The notes beneath the pieces are model-generated. The model saw only the letters and a program-made list of their open reading frames with translations, was not told the DNA's origin and searched no databases. Shown here one piece after another: positions 9,940 to 17,378 of a stretch of 64,000 nt of DNA (the stretch's first letter is position 1; each line of letters starts with the position of its first letter). This stretch comes from Bacteroidia bacterium (lineage in GTDB: Bacteria > Bacteroidota > Ignavibacteria > SZUA-365), in assembly GCA_027493955.1 (NCBI GenBank), contig JAOSJT010000001.1, forward strand, positions 2,715,131 to 2,779,130, written 5' to 3'. A program made the translations under genes and the position numbers.

Positions 9940-12707
9940 CAGGGACCTCCCAACGTGGAGCGCGACTGCCTGAATTCCTGCAAAAGCACCACCGCGTGCA
10001 AATCGCTTCCGCGCTGCACGAACTCCACCGGCTCGGCCCTCACTCCCACGCTGATCGTGTCCTGACGCTGCCGCCTGTCCGCCTCCTCGAGCACCATCAG
10101 CGCGCGTGTAAACGTCTGCACGGCAGTCTCCACGATGCGGTCCGCAAAGCTCGAGAAGTCCCGGGCGGGCGCGATAATTTCAGGACCGGATTCTCCTACG
10201 ATTACACCTCCATGCTCGTAACCGGATATTGCGCCCTTTGCGGCCTGCAAGCCACCCTGGATAACGCCCATGGCGATCCCCGCTGTGATCAGTCCGGCGA
10301 GTCCCTTCGTCGCCAGTTCCTCGAGCGCAACAGCCACTTGCGTTATCACGGCTTTGCGTATGATAAATTCCAGCATCTCGGCGAGGATAGACCTGTATAT
10401 GGCACGCAACGCGTCCCCCGGAGACTTGGCGCCTTTGAGCGCATCGCCGAGGGCCGAACCTACCGATTGCCCGAGAGATCCGCCAAGGGCGCGATACTCG
10501 TTGAGAGTTTCCTCTTTCTGTTTCTCATCCAATTTGAGCCCTTCGGCAATGCGCTCCCTGAATCCCTTTTCGTCCACGTCGATCAATCCGCCAAAGCCAG
10601 GCAGCATCTGATACAGCGGGTCGGATGCTTTTTTCCGAAGCTCGTCAAGTTGCTCGGAGAGCTGACGCGTCTCAAGCACGGCGGCGGCGAAGTGCGGGCT
10701 GCGCGGGTCCACTTTCGACAGGCGCGCTCCCACGTCGCGTAAGCGCTTTTCCAAATCCTCTATCGATCCCGCGACCGCCCGGTTCATGGCGATGAGCCCG
10801 ATCTCCAACTGCGCCTTCTCTATGTCGCTCCGCGTCTTCGCGATCGAGAGCGCCTTATCCTTGTGCTTGATCTGCTCGCCCAACTGCAACTGCAGGTATT
10901 GCACGCGAGTGGCGAGAATATCCTCCTCGCCGGCTTTCGCATACTTGGCGCGGAGTAGCGCCAATTCCTCTTCCCTGCGCAAATTTTCCAGCGCCAGTTG
11001 CAGCGCTTCGTTCACCCCGCTACTCTTTTTTCCAGCCCCCGCACTCGTAGTGTCGGTGGCGGGTGGCGGGGCTGCTGCTACGTTTTGCAGAGCCTTCCAG
11101 TATTCCACGGTGCTCTTGATTTGTTCGTCTGTGGCGCCCTTTGCCGCCTCCAACCCGCGCACCATGTCCGCCGTTATCTTCACATTGTCCAGGGCGGCGT
11201 CGTTTTCGAGGCCCAGCATTTTCACGGCCTGCGCTCGATCCTGCAAGCGCTGCCGCTGCGCCTGATCGGCGAACGCCTCGGCGCCCCGCTGCTCGGTTCG
11301 GCGCATCAGCGCTTCGGTGCTCAGCAGCGCCTCGTTGATCTTTTGCAGACCACCGGTAAAGTTTTCGAGCACCCAATTCGCGGCGGGACCGAAGGTTTCC
11401 ACCACCGCCATCTTCACCGCGTCTACGTTGTTGTTGAGCAGCTTGAGCTGATTGGCCGCGCTCCTGGCATTCACTTCGTAGGCTTTGCCCATTGCGCCGG
11501 CGGCATTGTTCATCGCATCAAGATCGGCGGCGGCCATGGCCGCGTTCTCGCCGGTCAGCGCCAGCGCCGCCGAGCCCGCCTCGACGCTGCTGAACACTTG
11601 CGTCATGGTTTTGCCCGATGCATCCGCGGCGACCTGTAGTTTTTGGAGTGTGCCCTGCAGCCCGAGTGTTTTGAGAGCCGCGGCGCCGTTTGCAATGCCC
11701 GCCTTGGTCATGATCTCTTCGAGTTCCTTGCCGGGCTTGAGAAGCTCAACGATCGCCTGGCGCATCTGCGTCGATGCCTGCGCCGTGGGAATGCCCTGCT
11801 TGGTCATCGTCGCGATGCCGGCGCTCACCTGGTCGAATCCAACTCCCGCGCTTGCCGCAACCGGCACCACGTTCGCGATGGCCGCGTTGATTTCCTCGAA
11901 GGTTTTTTTCCCATTCTTTACGGCAGTGAACATCTGATCGCTGACCAGGCGCGCCTGATCGGCGTTGAGCCGGTACGCGTTCACCACCGAACTCAGCGCG
12001 TTGACGGCCGTCTCGGTGCTCGAGAGCCCCGCGATTCCAGCCTGCGCAGCCGTTTCAACGAAGGCTCCCGCCTTCATCGGATCGACGCCGGCCGAGATCG
12101 CCTGATACGTACCCTTCGCTATTTCGGCGGCCGTCTGCGGCAGGCGCGTGCTCATCTCGCGGGAGATCTCCCTGAAGCGCTCGAAGTTCGCCACGCCAAG
12201 CGAGCCGATGTTGCGCACCTCGGTATCGAGTTCGATGGCCTTCGCCGCGCCGTCTTTGAGTGCGGCCGTGAGCGCCGCCACGCCCCCAACAGCCGCGCCG
12301 ATACCACCGAGCTTGAGGAGCGCTCCGCCCGCCAATCCACCGTTGAGGAGCCCCCCGATACCACCGGCGGCGCCGGCGGCTCCCGCCGCGGTGGAGGCGG
12401 CGCCGGAAGCCGCGGACTTCGACAGAAGGCTTGACACCCGCCCCTCCAGGCCGCGTATCTCATCCTGCTTTTTTGCGATCGCATCGTTATCGGCGAGGTG
12501 CTCGATCTCCGCGTTCAGCTCCCGGATCTTCGCCTTGAGCGAACCGACCGAGCCTTCGGCGAACTTCGCCTGGCGTTCCACCTCCGGCAATCCCGGAGCG
12601 CGCACCGGAACGTCGATCGGCTTGCCGCCGGCGCGTTTGATGCGCTCCTCCATCGCCTTGACGTCGTCGGGGCTTACGCGCAATCGCAATGTTACAGTGT
12701 CGCTCAT
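9939..12707 (-). CDS. Tail tape measure protein (TP901-like core)
   Basis: A 922-residue protein that sets tail length and is threaded through the tail tube. Residues about 1-100 are charged and probably coiled coil, followed by an Ala/Gly-rich segment (100-145). A TP901-type core (about 150-430) contains typical phrases such as NFERFREISREMSTRLP, GTYQAISAGVDPMKAG and AASAGVGFDQVSAGIATMT. A long helical region with EELALLRAKY follows. A hydrophobic stretch (about residues 820-850, GLAGLITAGIAMGVIQGG) precedes GYEHGGVIVGESGPEIIAP, a C-terminal motif frequent in tape measures. The preceding genes show the expected frameshift pair. Confidence 0.92.
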   Translation of the reverse strand: MSDTVTLRLRVSPDDVKAMEERIKRAGGKPIDVPVRAPGLPEVERQAKFAEGSVGSLKAKIRELNAEIEHLADNDAIAKKQDEIRGLEGRVSSLLSKSAASGAASTAAGAAGAAGGIGGLLNGGLAGGALLKLGGIGAAVGGVAALTAALKDGAAKAIELDTEVRNIGSLGVANFERFREISREMSTRLPQTAAEIAKGTYQAISAGVDPMKAGAFVETAAQAGIAGLSSTETAVNALSSVVNAYRLNADQARLVSDQMFTAVKNGKKTFEEINAAIANVVPVAASAGVGFDQVSAGIATMTKQGIPTAQASTQMRQAIVELLKPGKELEEIMTKAGIANGAAALKTLGLQGTLQKLQVAADASGKTMTQVFSSVEAGSAALALTGENAAMAAADLDAMNNAAGAMGKAYEVNARSAANQLKLLNNNVDAVKMAVVETFGPAANWVLENFTGGLQKINEALLSTEALMRRTEQRGAEAFADQAQRQRLQDRAQAVKMLGLENDAALDNVKITADMVRGLEAAKGATDEQIKSTVEYWKALQNVAAAPPPATDTTSAGAGKKSSGVNEALQLALENLRREEELALLRAKYAKAGEEDILATRVQYLQLQLGEQIKHKDKALSIAKTRSDIEKAQLEIGLIAMNRAVAGSIEDLEKRLRDVGARLSKVDPRSPHFAAAVLETRQLSEQLDELRKKASDPLYQMLPGFGGLIDVDEKGFRERIAEGLKLDEKQKEETLNEYRALGGSLGQSVGSALGDALKGAKSPGDALRAIYRSILAEMLEFIIRKAVITQVAVALEELATKGLAGLITAGIAMGVIQGGLQAAKGAISGYEHGGVIVGESGPEIIAPARDFSSFADRIVETAVQTFTRALMVLEEADRRQRQDTISVGVRAEPVEFVQRGSDLHAVVLLQEFRQSRSTLGGP

Positions 12708-12985
12708 CGTGTTTTGATCAGATGTTTGGCGTCTGTGGTAAGGACGGTGCGGGCCATGCGCATGCCGAGGCGTTTCGCGAATTCAACGAAGGCCATATCG
12801 CGCAACGCGCGTTCCTCGGCCGCATCGCCCGAGGCCATAAAAAGCAGGAAGTTGTAGGTTTCTCCGTCCGGCAGCACATCGCTCAGTCCGAGGCCGCTTT
12901 GCCCCGCTCCAGCAATGATTGTATAGCCGAAAGACGGGAATGCTCGGAGTGCAGCCTGGCCATCGCGCAGCGTTCGAGCCATCGA
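12704..12985 (-). CDS. Tail-assembly chaperone extension (gpT-like), reached by a -1 frameshift
   Basis: This frame lies exactly -1 relative to the gene at 12883-13227 and joins it at a run of ten T on the minus strand (12994-12985), a strong slippery site. The joined product would read ...EMTCFFF-SMARTLRDGQAALRAF... and be about 174 residues. Independent initiation at ATG 12982 is the alternative. The frame stops at 12704, overlapping the tape-measure start (12707). In tailed phages two overlapping chaperone frames just before the tape measure, linked by a frameshift, are a conserved arrangement (lambda G/GT). The motif is seen directly; the function is from gene order. Confidence 0.7.
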   Translation of the reverse strand, partial: SMARTLRDGQAALRAFPSFGYTIIAGAGQSGLGLSDVLPDGETYNFLLFMASGDAAEERALRDMAFVEFAKRLGMRMARTVLTTDAKHLIKTR

Positions 12986-13227
12986 AAAAAAAAACACGTC
13001 ATCTCCAGCTCCAGCAGTTCCACCGGCGCGTCTTCGGCTTCGCGTGCCGGATAGCCCAACACGTCCGTCATCAGCCGGAGTTTCTGCTCTATCGTGATCA
13101 CCGCCTGCCCGGTGCGCTCGAGTGTTTGCAGCGGCTGAGACCCGATGATGCGTTCGACGAGGGCGATGGTGCCGACGGTCATCGGCACGGAGGCCGCCTT
13201 GAGTTCGTATTCGTCAAGTGGTATCAT
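12883..13227 (-). CDS. Tail-assembly chaperone (gpG-like), frameshift donor
   Basis: A 114-residue protein from ATG 13227 (MIPLDEYELKAASVP), whose start overlaps the stop of the gene ending at 13224. It is helical and charged (TIEQKLRLMTDVL, EAEDAPVELLELEM). Codons 79-81 are TTT TTT TTT inside a T10 run, after which the -1 frame continues to 12704. The zero-frame product ends ...RLSAIQSLLERGKAASD. Position directly upstream of the tape measure and the frameshift signal support the tail-chaperone call; sequence similarity alone would not. Confidence 0.7.
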   Translation of the reverse strand: MIPLDEYELKAASVPMTVGTIALVERIIGSQPLQTLERTGQAVITIEQKLRLMTDVLGYPAREAEDAPVELLELEMTCFFFRWLERCAMARLHSEHSRLSAIQSLLERGKAASD

Positions 13228-13604
13228 GCTCCCTCGCCCTCCCACACGCGGTAAATCGAGATCGGGTTCACGCCCCAGTTGCCGCACGGGTCGGGATCGT
13301 ATACGCCGCTTTCGCACACCATCCGGATTACGCGCACGTCCGAATCGCGCCCGTCCGCGTAATCGCACTCGACGTGATAATCGATGATCACAGGACTGAC
13401 CTTGATTGCGCGCAGCACTTTCACATACGCCAAGGGCATGCCCGCCAGCTGGCGTTCCGTGTTCGGCAGGCTGTCGCTCGTTGTTTTTGCGTATGTGATT
13501 TGAAGAACATCGGGGAGCTGTTCCCATTTGCGTCCGAGCCAGATGTCGAGGAACCTCGCGATTACCGGGGCGGGGTTCGAGGGCTTTTTCCGTTTCTCTT
13601 TCAT
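13224..13604 (-). CDS. Head-tail or tail-completion protein, unknown
   Basis: A 126-residue protein from ATG 13604 (MKEKRKKPSNPAP), preceded by AAGGAG a few bases upstream. It is basic at the N-terminus with a mixed beta-type C-terminal half (VIIDYHVECDYADGRDSDVRVIRMV). It is the first gene after the terminator at 13620-13652 and overlaps the tail chaperone start by four bases. The frame extends upstream to 13676, but that part crosses the terminator and is unlikely to be translated. No family recognised. Confidence 0.6.
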   Translation of the reverse strand: MKEKRKKPSNPAPVIARFLDIWLGRKWEQLPDVLQITYAKTTSDSLPNTERQLAGMPLAYVKVLRAIKVSPVIIDYHVECDYADGRDSDVRVIRMVCESGVYDPDPCGNWGVNPISIYRVWEGEGA

Positions 13605-13619
13605 TCGCGCTCCTTTGAT

Positions 13620-13652
13620 AAAAAGCCCCGGACACGAGTCCGCATCCGGGGC
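13620..13652 (-). terminator. Rho-independent terminator after the putative major tail protein gene
   Basis: On the minus strand, GCCCCGGA (13652-13645) pairs with TCCGGGGC (13632-13625) across a 12-base loop, followed by TTTTT (13624-13620). It would raise expression of the upstream gene relative to the tape-measure cluster, as is usual for major tail protein genes. Confidence 0.85.
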
Positions 13653-13672
13653 CGTCGCTGCATCGGGGGGTA

Positions 13673-14359
13673 TCAAAACTCCAATTCCACGCTCGGCATA
13701 TCGGCGGCGAGTTCGCTCGTCGTCGGGAGCGTCACCGCGTTGCCGAATCCACCCTTGTCGTCATCCGCGGCCGCAAGCAACCATCCGAGGTACTCCATGT
13801 TGGCAGGGTCCGTTGTGAAGAGGGGATCGGCGTTCGTCGGCAAAGCGGGGAAAGTCGGCGAGGTCTGACCGTGCGGTTCGAAGCGGAACGTGGCGTTGGT
13901 CGCGATGATCTGCGCGTAGTCGTGATTGCGCGTGAAGGTGCGCTCGAAATAACCGAAACCGAACTGAACGATCTTCGTTGTCGGCGTGAGCAGGACGGGG
14001 TCCACGATGAAGAATCGCTTGCCCTTGGTCCAGCGTCGGATAGAGAAGGTGTACATATCGCTCATCGCGATCACGAGCGCTTTCGTCTCCTGATCCTCGG
14101 CGCTGTCGAACTCGGAATCTTTGAGCACGTGGCGTGGACCGTGCACGAGCTGCAGCGTCAGATCCTGCCGCCCGCCCGCGGCGGATTCCGCCACGTTGTC
14201 GGATTTGCTCTGCAGGATGGTGAGCGCGTTCCACTCGGCGCCGCTCGCGGCCGCGCTGTAATCGGACTCGCATTCGATGAGCAAAACCGATGGGCCGCCG
14301 CCGCGGCGCACGTGCGTCGGGAGCGAGGGGATAACGAGGGTGCTGTCAAACGTGGGCAT
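13673..14359 (-). CDS. Putative major tail tube protein
   Basis: A 228-residue acidic protein (MPTFDSTLVIPSLP...), beta-rich with no signal or membrane segment. The gene sits alone between the tRNA and a strong intrinsic terminator, upstream of the chaperone pair and tape measure, the place of the major tail subunit in siphovirus maps. The sequence FSIRRWTKGKRFFIVDPVLL...IVQFGFGYFERTFTRNHDYAQII is compatible with a tube protein, but no domain motif is diagnostic. Inference from order and regulation; a tail terminator protein is the alternative. Confidence 0.6.
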   Translation of the reverse strand: MPTFDSTLVIPSLPTHVRRGGGPSVLLIECESDYSAAASGAEWNALTILQSKSDNVAESAAGGRQDLTLQLVHGPRHVLKDSEFDSAEDQETKALVIAMSDMYTFSIRRWTKGKRFFIVDPVLLTPTTKIVQFGFGYFERTFTRNHDYAQIIATNATFRFEPHGQTSPTFPALPTNADPLFTTDPANMEYLGWLLAAADDDKGGFGNAVTLPTTSELAADMPSVELEF

Positions 14360-14390
14360 GGTTCACTCCGAATAAAAATGGAAATTTATG

Positions 14391-14463
14391 TCGCGGGTGG
14401 AGGATTCGAACCTTCCGACCTCCAGGGCATGAGTCTGGCGAGCTACCACTGCTCCAACCCGCA
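14391..14463 (-). tRNA. Phage-borne tRNA-Met (anticodon CAT)
   Basis: The minus strand folds as a cloverleaf: acceptor TGCGGGT/ACCCGCG, D arm GAGC-AGTGGTA-GCTC, anticodon arm CCAGA-CTCATGC-CCTGG and T arm GAAGG-TTCGAAT-CCTCC, with discriminator A at 14391. No CCA is encoded. The D stem has the A11-U24 pair and the acceptor has a weak 1-72 pair, both initiator-like, but the three G-C pairs of the initiator anticodon stem are absent. There is one mismatch in each of the anticodon and T stems. A CAT anticodon could also belong to a lysidine-modified tRNA-Ile. It lies between late genes on the same strand. Confidence 0.8.
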
Positions 14464-14474
14464 AAAAGAAACTG

Positions 14475-15011
14475 TTACAGCCGGATAAAGCCCACGACGC
14501 GCCAGCCATCGTTGATGCCGCGTCGGTTGATGACCTTGCGCTCGTATTCGCTTTCCTCGCCAGCGGGCGCGGGATGCGAGATAAACACGCCCATCTCCGT
14601 CGGACCCACGGTCTCGACAATCGCACTCCAGTGCAGACGCGAGGATCGGTAGCGGAACACAACGATGTCTCCGGGCATCGGCATGTCCACGCACGCGCCC
14701 GCCTGCATAGCCTGGCGCAGGAACAGGCCCATGTCGCCGAGATTCGGTTTGATCTCGCGGCCGTTGGACTGGTCGCGCAGCTTCACGCCGGCGCGGTCCA
14801 GCGCCTCTTCGATCAGCATGGGTGTGCTGTCGCCCTGGTCGCTTTCTCCAAGGAGCTGATCGGCACCCTGTAAAAGGATGTCGTGAAACGCGGGAGCGGC
14901 CTTCGCGCCGTCATCGGCGGTATTGCCGTCGTAACCGGGAGCCGAGCCTTTTCCTTCGCCGTCTCCGTCGGGCATTTTGTTGATATCCGCTTCGTTCAAA
15001 TCGTCTTGCAT
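14475..15011 (-). CDS. Phage protein with a weak NlpC/P60-like or SH3-like C-terminal half
   Basis: A 178-residue protein. The first 45 residues are acidic and low-complexity (NKMPDGDGEGKGS...). Residues about 65-178 contain MPGDIVVFRYRSSRLHWSAIVE, resembling the GD-V-F...H-A-I-V-E strand pair of NlpC/P60 or CHAP peptidases. The expected N-terminal catalytic Cys is not in place (the only Cys is in QAGACVDMP), so enzymatic activity is doubtful. It is adjacent to the putative cell-wall enzyme at 15022-15594. It may be a degenerate lysis accessory or a structural protein. Confidence 0.55.
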   Translation of the reverse strand: MQDDLNEADINKMPDGDGEGKGSAPGYDGNTADDGAKAAPAFHDILLQGADQLLGESDQGDSTPMLIEEALDRAGVKLRDQSNGREIKPNLGDMGLFLRQAMQAGACVDMPMPGDIVVFRYRSSRLHWSAIVETVGPTEMGVFISHPAPAGEESEYERKVINRRGINDGWRVVGFIRL

Positions 15012-15021
15012 GAGTACCTCG

Positions 15022-15594
15022 CTATGCGCGCTCTTCGATGAGCACGTAGTAAATGATGCTTTGGTTCATCGCGGTCATTTCCGCATACGTGGCTTCCATG
15101 AATTCCGTGTACTGCCCGGGCCAGATCGTCTGGCAGCCCTCGCTGCTCACCGACGTGCGCGAGCCCTTGTGTATGTTGATCGCGATACCGGTGTACACAT
15201 CCGTCATGCCGTCGCGCCAGACTGGCAGGCGCTCGCCCGGCGTGGCCGGTCTGAGAGCCGGATAACCTGGTCCGCGCGAAATTCCGTGCCTGCCGCGCTT
15301 GTAGGGATGGATGCCCGGCAGCAGCGTGGCGATGCCGCGCCGGTGCGCTCCGGGGTCCGTGTTGGCATTCGCCGCAAGATGGATGCGCGGCGAAACGAGA
15401 AACATTGCGTCGTCGTACAGCTTGCGGTCATTGACGCCCGCCAGTCCCATAGTGTCCAGGTAATACCCGCGCACGCCCAGGAGCACGGCCGCGCCGTGCG
15501 CGCCAACGGAGTACCCCGCCTCATGGAGGCGCTGCATGGTGACCGCGCGTTTCTGTTGCGGCCGCGATGGTGGTATGATCTGGAAACGCGCCAT
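15022..15594 (-). CDS. Putative cell-wall enzyme with L,D-transpeptidase-like HxG...SxGC motif (lysis candidate)
   Basis: A 190-residue protein from ATG 15594, overlapping nothing upstream and ending eleven bases before the next gene. Residues 139-154 read INIHKGSRTSVSSEGC, resembling the HxG and S-x-GC motifs of the YkuD/L,D-transpeptidase fold (His142, Cys154). An N-terminal region with GLAGVNDRKLYDDAMFL precedes it. No signal peptide is present, so export would need a holin; membrane proteins follow in the neighbouring genes. In phages this motif set would act on peptidoglycan as lysin or hydrolase. Moderate confidence from the motif only. Confidence 0.55.
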   Translation of the reverse strand: MARFQIIPPSRPQQKRAVTMQRLHEAGYSVGAHGAAVLLGVRGYYLDTMGLAGVNDRKLYDDAMFLVSPRIHLAANANTDPGAHRRGIATLLPGIHPYKRGRHGISRGPGYPALRPATPGERLPVWRDGMTDVYTGIAINIHKGSRTSVSSEGCQTIWPGQYTEFMEATYAEMTAMNQSIIYYVLIEERA

Positions 15595-15596
15595 GA

Positions 15597-16136
15597 CTAA
15601 CGGGTCGAGTCGCCGGTTTCCGTGGGGGACTGCGGCCGCTCCACAAGGCGCGGATCGTCGGTGTAGATGATCGGACCTCCCGCGGCGGGCACGTTGAGCA
15701 CATACTGATTCACGCCGCCCGCAATCTTCCGGATTTGATCCGCGCCGTCGCGCAGCCATGTGGGCAGCGGCATGAGCAGAGCCAGTATCCACGGCGATAC
15801 GCCGGGACCACCACCAAGCACCTGTACGCACAAATCGGCGAGCCAGATCAGGAGCGGAGCCGCGACATACGGCGCCCACTTCGGAAACCATTTCGGCAGG
15901 GACTTGACTATTGTGCCGTCGGACAGCGTCGTTTCAATGATAAGCTGCCGCTTAAGCCAGCCGAGAATCATCGGGGCCAAAAAAGCGATCGCGACCGGGA
16001 CGAGCTGCGTCCAGTCGCCAATGAGCGCGGGAAGGTCGATCGCGGAAATATCCGGCAACTGCTGCGCCGCGGCTTCGATGGCCGCAAGCACGGCGATCGC
16101 GCAAACAACGATGAAAAGAAAAAGACGGGACTTCAT
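15597..16136 (-). CDS. Membrane protein in the lysis region, holin candidate
   Basis: A 179-residue protein from ATG 16136. The N-terminal segment (MKSRLFLFIVVCAIAVLAAI) is a signal peptide or anchor. Two further hydrophobic segments (LVPVAIAFLAPMILGWL and VAAPLLIWLADLCVQVL...WILALLMPL) follow, with a soluble C-terminus rich in Pro and acidic residues. The stop lies three bases from the start of the putative cell-wall enzyme. Multiple membrane segments next to a lysin candidate suggest a holin-like role, but its length is large for a classical holin. Confidence 0.55.
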   Translation of the reverse strand: MKSRLFLFIVVCAIAVLAAIEAAAQQLPDISAIDLPALIGDWTQLVPVAIAFLAPMILGWLKRQLIIETTLSDGTIVKSLPKWFPKWAPYVAAPLLIWLADLCVQVLGGGPGVSPWILALLMPLPTWLRDGADQIRKIAGGVNQYVLNVPAAGGPIIYTDDPRLVERPQSPTETGDSTR

Positions 16137-16144
16137 TATGAACC

Positions 16145-16672
16145 TCACTTGATGATGACTGCCAGCACGGCGGCTATCGCCGCGCCGGCGGCTGTGATCC
16201 AGCTCCACGTATTGGAGGGACATACGGCTGTTTGCGTCAGTACCGCCTCCGCCACGCGCAACGCCAGCGTCGTATAGCCCCGCTCGATCTCGTGGCTTAC
16301 GCGCACCTCGAGCGTAATGCTCGAGCTGTCGCCCAGGGCTATGGTTATGGTCGTATCTATGTCGGCCCGGGTTTCGCCCAGCCGCAAAATTTCGAAGTTC
16401 AGGCTGTCGCGCTCGATGATCAGGCGGCGCAGCGCTTCACCGTCCAAAGCCATCGCTCCGGGATCGCGCTCTACAGTATCGCGCCGCACTATCACCACGC
16501 GAGCGGGCACACGAGCTTCGTTCCACACCGTATCGCGCACGGTGTCGCGCACCGTTACGAACATGGGTTCCGCCGGCGCGCCCGGCTCCGGAGAACCGGA
16601 GCCGAGCCACGCCCACAGGGCCGCGAGGATGAGCGTAATCGCCCAGGGAAGGATTTTCTTCAAGCTTTGCAT
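16145..16672 (-). CDS. Bitopic membrane protein of the lysis region, spanin-like candidate
   Basis: A 175-residue protein with an N-terminal membrane segment (ILPWAITLILAALWAWL), a periplasmic-type charged middle containing the repeats VRDTVRDTV and VVIVRRDTVERD, and a C-terminal hydrophobic segment (WSWITAAGAAIAAVLAVII). This topology resembles small phage envelope proteins, including unimolecular spanins. Its start overlaps the end of the 69-residue membrane protein gene by 13 bases. No family motif recognised. Confidence 0.55.
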   Translation of the reverse strand: MQSLKKILPWAITLILAALWAWLGSGSPEPGAPAEPMFVTVRDTVRDTVWNEARVPARVVIVRRDTVERDPGAMALDGEALRRLIIERDSLNFEILRLGETRADIDTTITIALGDSSSITLEVRVSHEIERGYTTLALRVAEAVLTQTAVCPSNTWSWITAAGAAIAAVLAVIIK

Positions 16673-16869
16673 TGCATGCCCTGCATTATGGCGCGGATGA
16701 TGATCGTGAGTTGGTCGGTACGCACGTAGTCCCTCGCAACGAGCACCTCGAGTGAGGTTACGCGCCCGTGCAATTCGTCGGAGCTACGCTTAAGGTCTTT
16801 CAGCAGCCAAACGGCCACTCCGGATAGGGCCGAGGCGAGCAGCGATATTGCGAGAATCGCGTACTCCAT
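16660..16869 (-). CDS. Small single-span membrane protein, holin-like
   Basis: A 69-residue protein from ATG 16869: one N-terminal membrane helix (AILAISLLASALSGVAVWLL) and a charged amphipathic tail (HGRVTSLEVLVARDYVRTDQL). Size and topology match class III holins or holin-associated proteins. The gene starts two bases before the previous stop at 16872. The longer frame upstream to 17592 runs antisense-like through other genes and is not used. Confidence 0.6.
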   Translation of the reverse strand: MEYAILAISLLASALSGVAVWLLKDLKRSSDELHGRVTSLEVLVARDYVRTDQLTIIIRAIMQGMQCKA

Positions 16870-16871
16870 AC

Positions 16872-17270
16872 TTAATACGGCTTTCGTATGGCCACGTCCA
16901 GCGTCAGCGTATCCGCCTTCTGGAAATTGAGAATGAACTTGCCGCGCTTCGGCACCATGTGCGTTAACCACGGGTGATTGTCCAGCACGCCGGGGGCGCG
17001 CGCCCCCTTGCTCACGCGCGTAAAATGCACTGTGCACGTCGAGTCGTAACCCGGGACCACGAGCGTATCCGCCCAGGCAACCGAATCGGACAGTTGCAAC
17101 TGGAACTTCATCTCGCCGCGATAAAACGCGCGGTCGGGCAGGGTGATGGTGTGCGGATGGAGAGTCTCCGAGCCGTAGGTCGGTTGCGTCTGCGCCGTCG
17201 CCTGCCCCGGCATGCCCGCGAGGAGCATGCCGAAGAGGCTCAGGGTAAGGAGTGCGAGAAAGGCTTTCAT
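16872..17270 (-). CDS. Exported phage-encoded protein, unknown
   Basis: A 132-residue protein with a clear Sec signal peptide (MKAFLALLTLSLFGMLLAG...ATAQ). The mature part of about 105 residues is beta-like (TITLPDRAFYRGEMKFQLQL, KRGKFILNFQKADTLTLDV). It lies between the major capsid gene and the small membrane proteins. A signal-bearing protein within a phage late operon suggests a role in the host envelope, such as lysis control or superinfection exclusion; that is inference. About 108 bases of non-coding DNA separate it from the capsid gene. Confidence 0.6.
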   Translation of the reverse strand: MKAFLALLTLSLFGMLLAGMPGQATAQTQPTYGSETLHPHTITLPDRAFYRGEMKFQLQLSDSVAWADTLVVPGYDSTCTVHFTRVSKGARAPGVLDNHPWLTHMVPKRGKFILNFQKADTLTLDVAIRKPY

Positions 17271-17378
17271 GGTCTATTTCCTTGATTCTTGGTTTGCGGT
17301 TGTCCGGTAATCGCGGGAGCGCCGGGGCCGGGAGCGCCACTCTGGCTCGACCCCGGCGTCCCTGTCTTGGGGGTATTA

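Noticed and set aside
12985-12994. T10 run as a simple assembly error
   Set aside because: Possible, but its position between the two chaperone frames before a tape measure matches a conserved frameshift, so it is reported as such with the caveat.
14391-14463. tRNA as an integration site of the prophage
   Set aside because: It lies inside the phage late region, and the element inserts by a DDE transposase with a target duplication, not at a tRNA.
14475-15011. Active NlpC/P60 endolysin
   Set aside because: The catalytic Cys position is not filled; only a weak strand pattern resembles the family.
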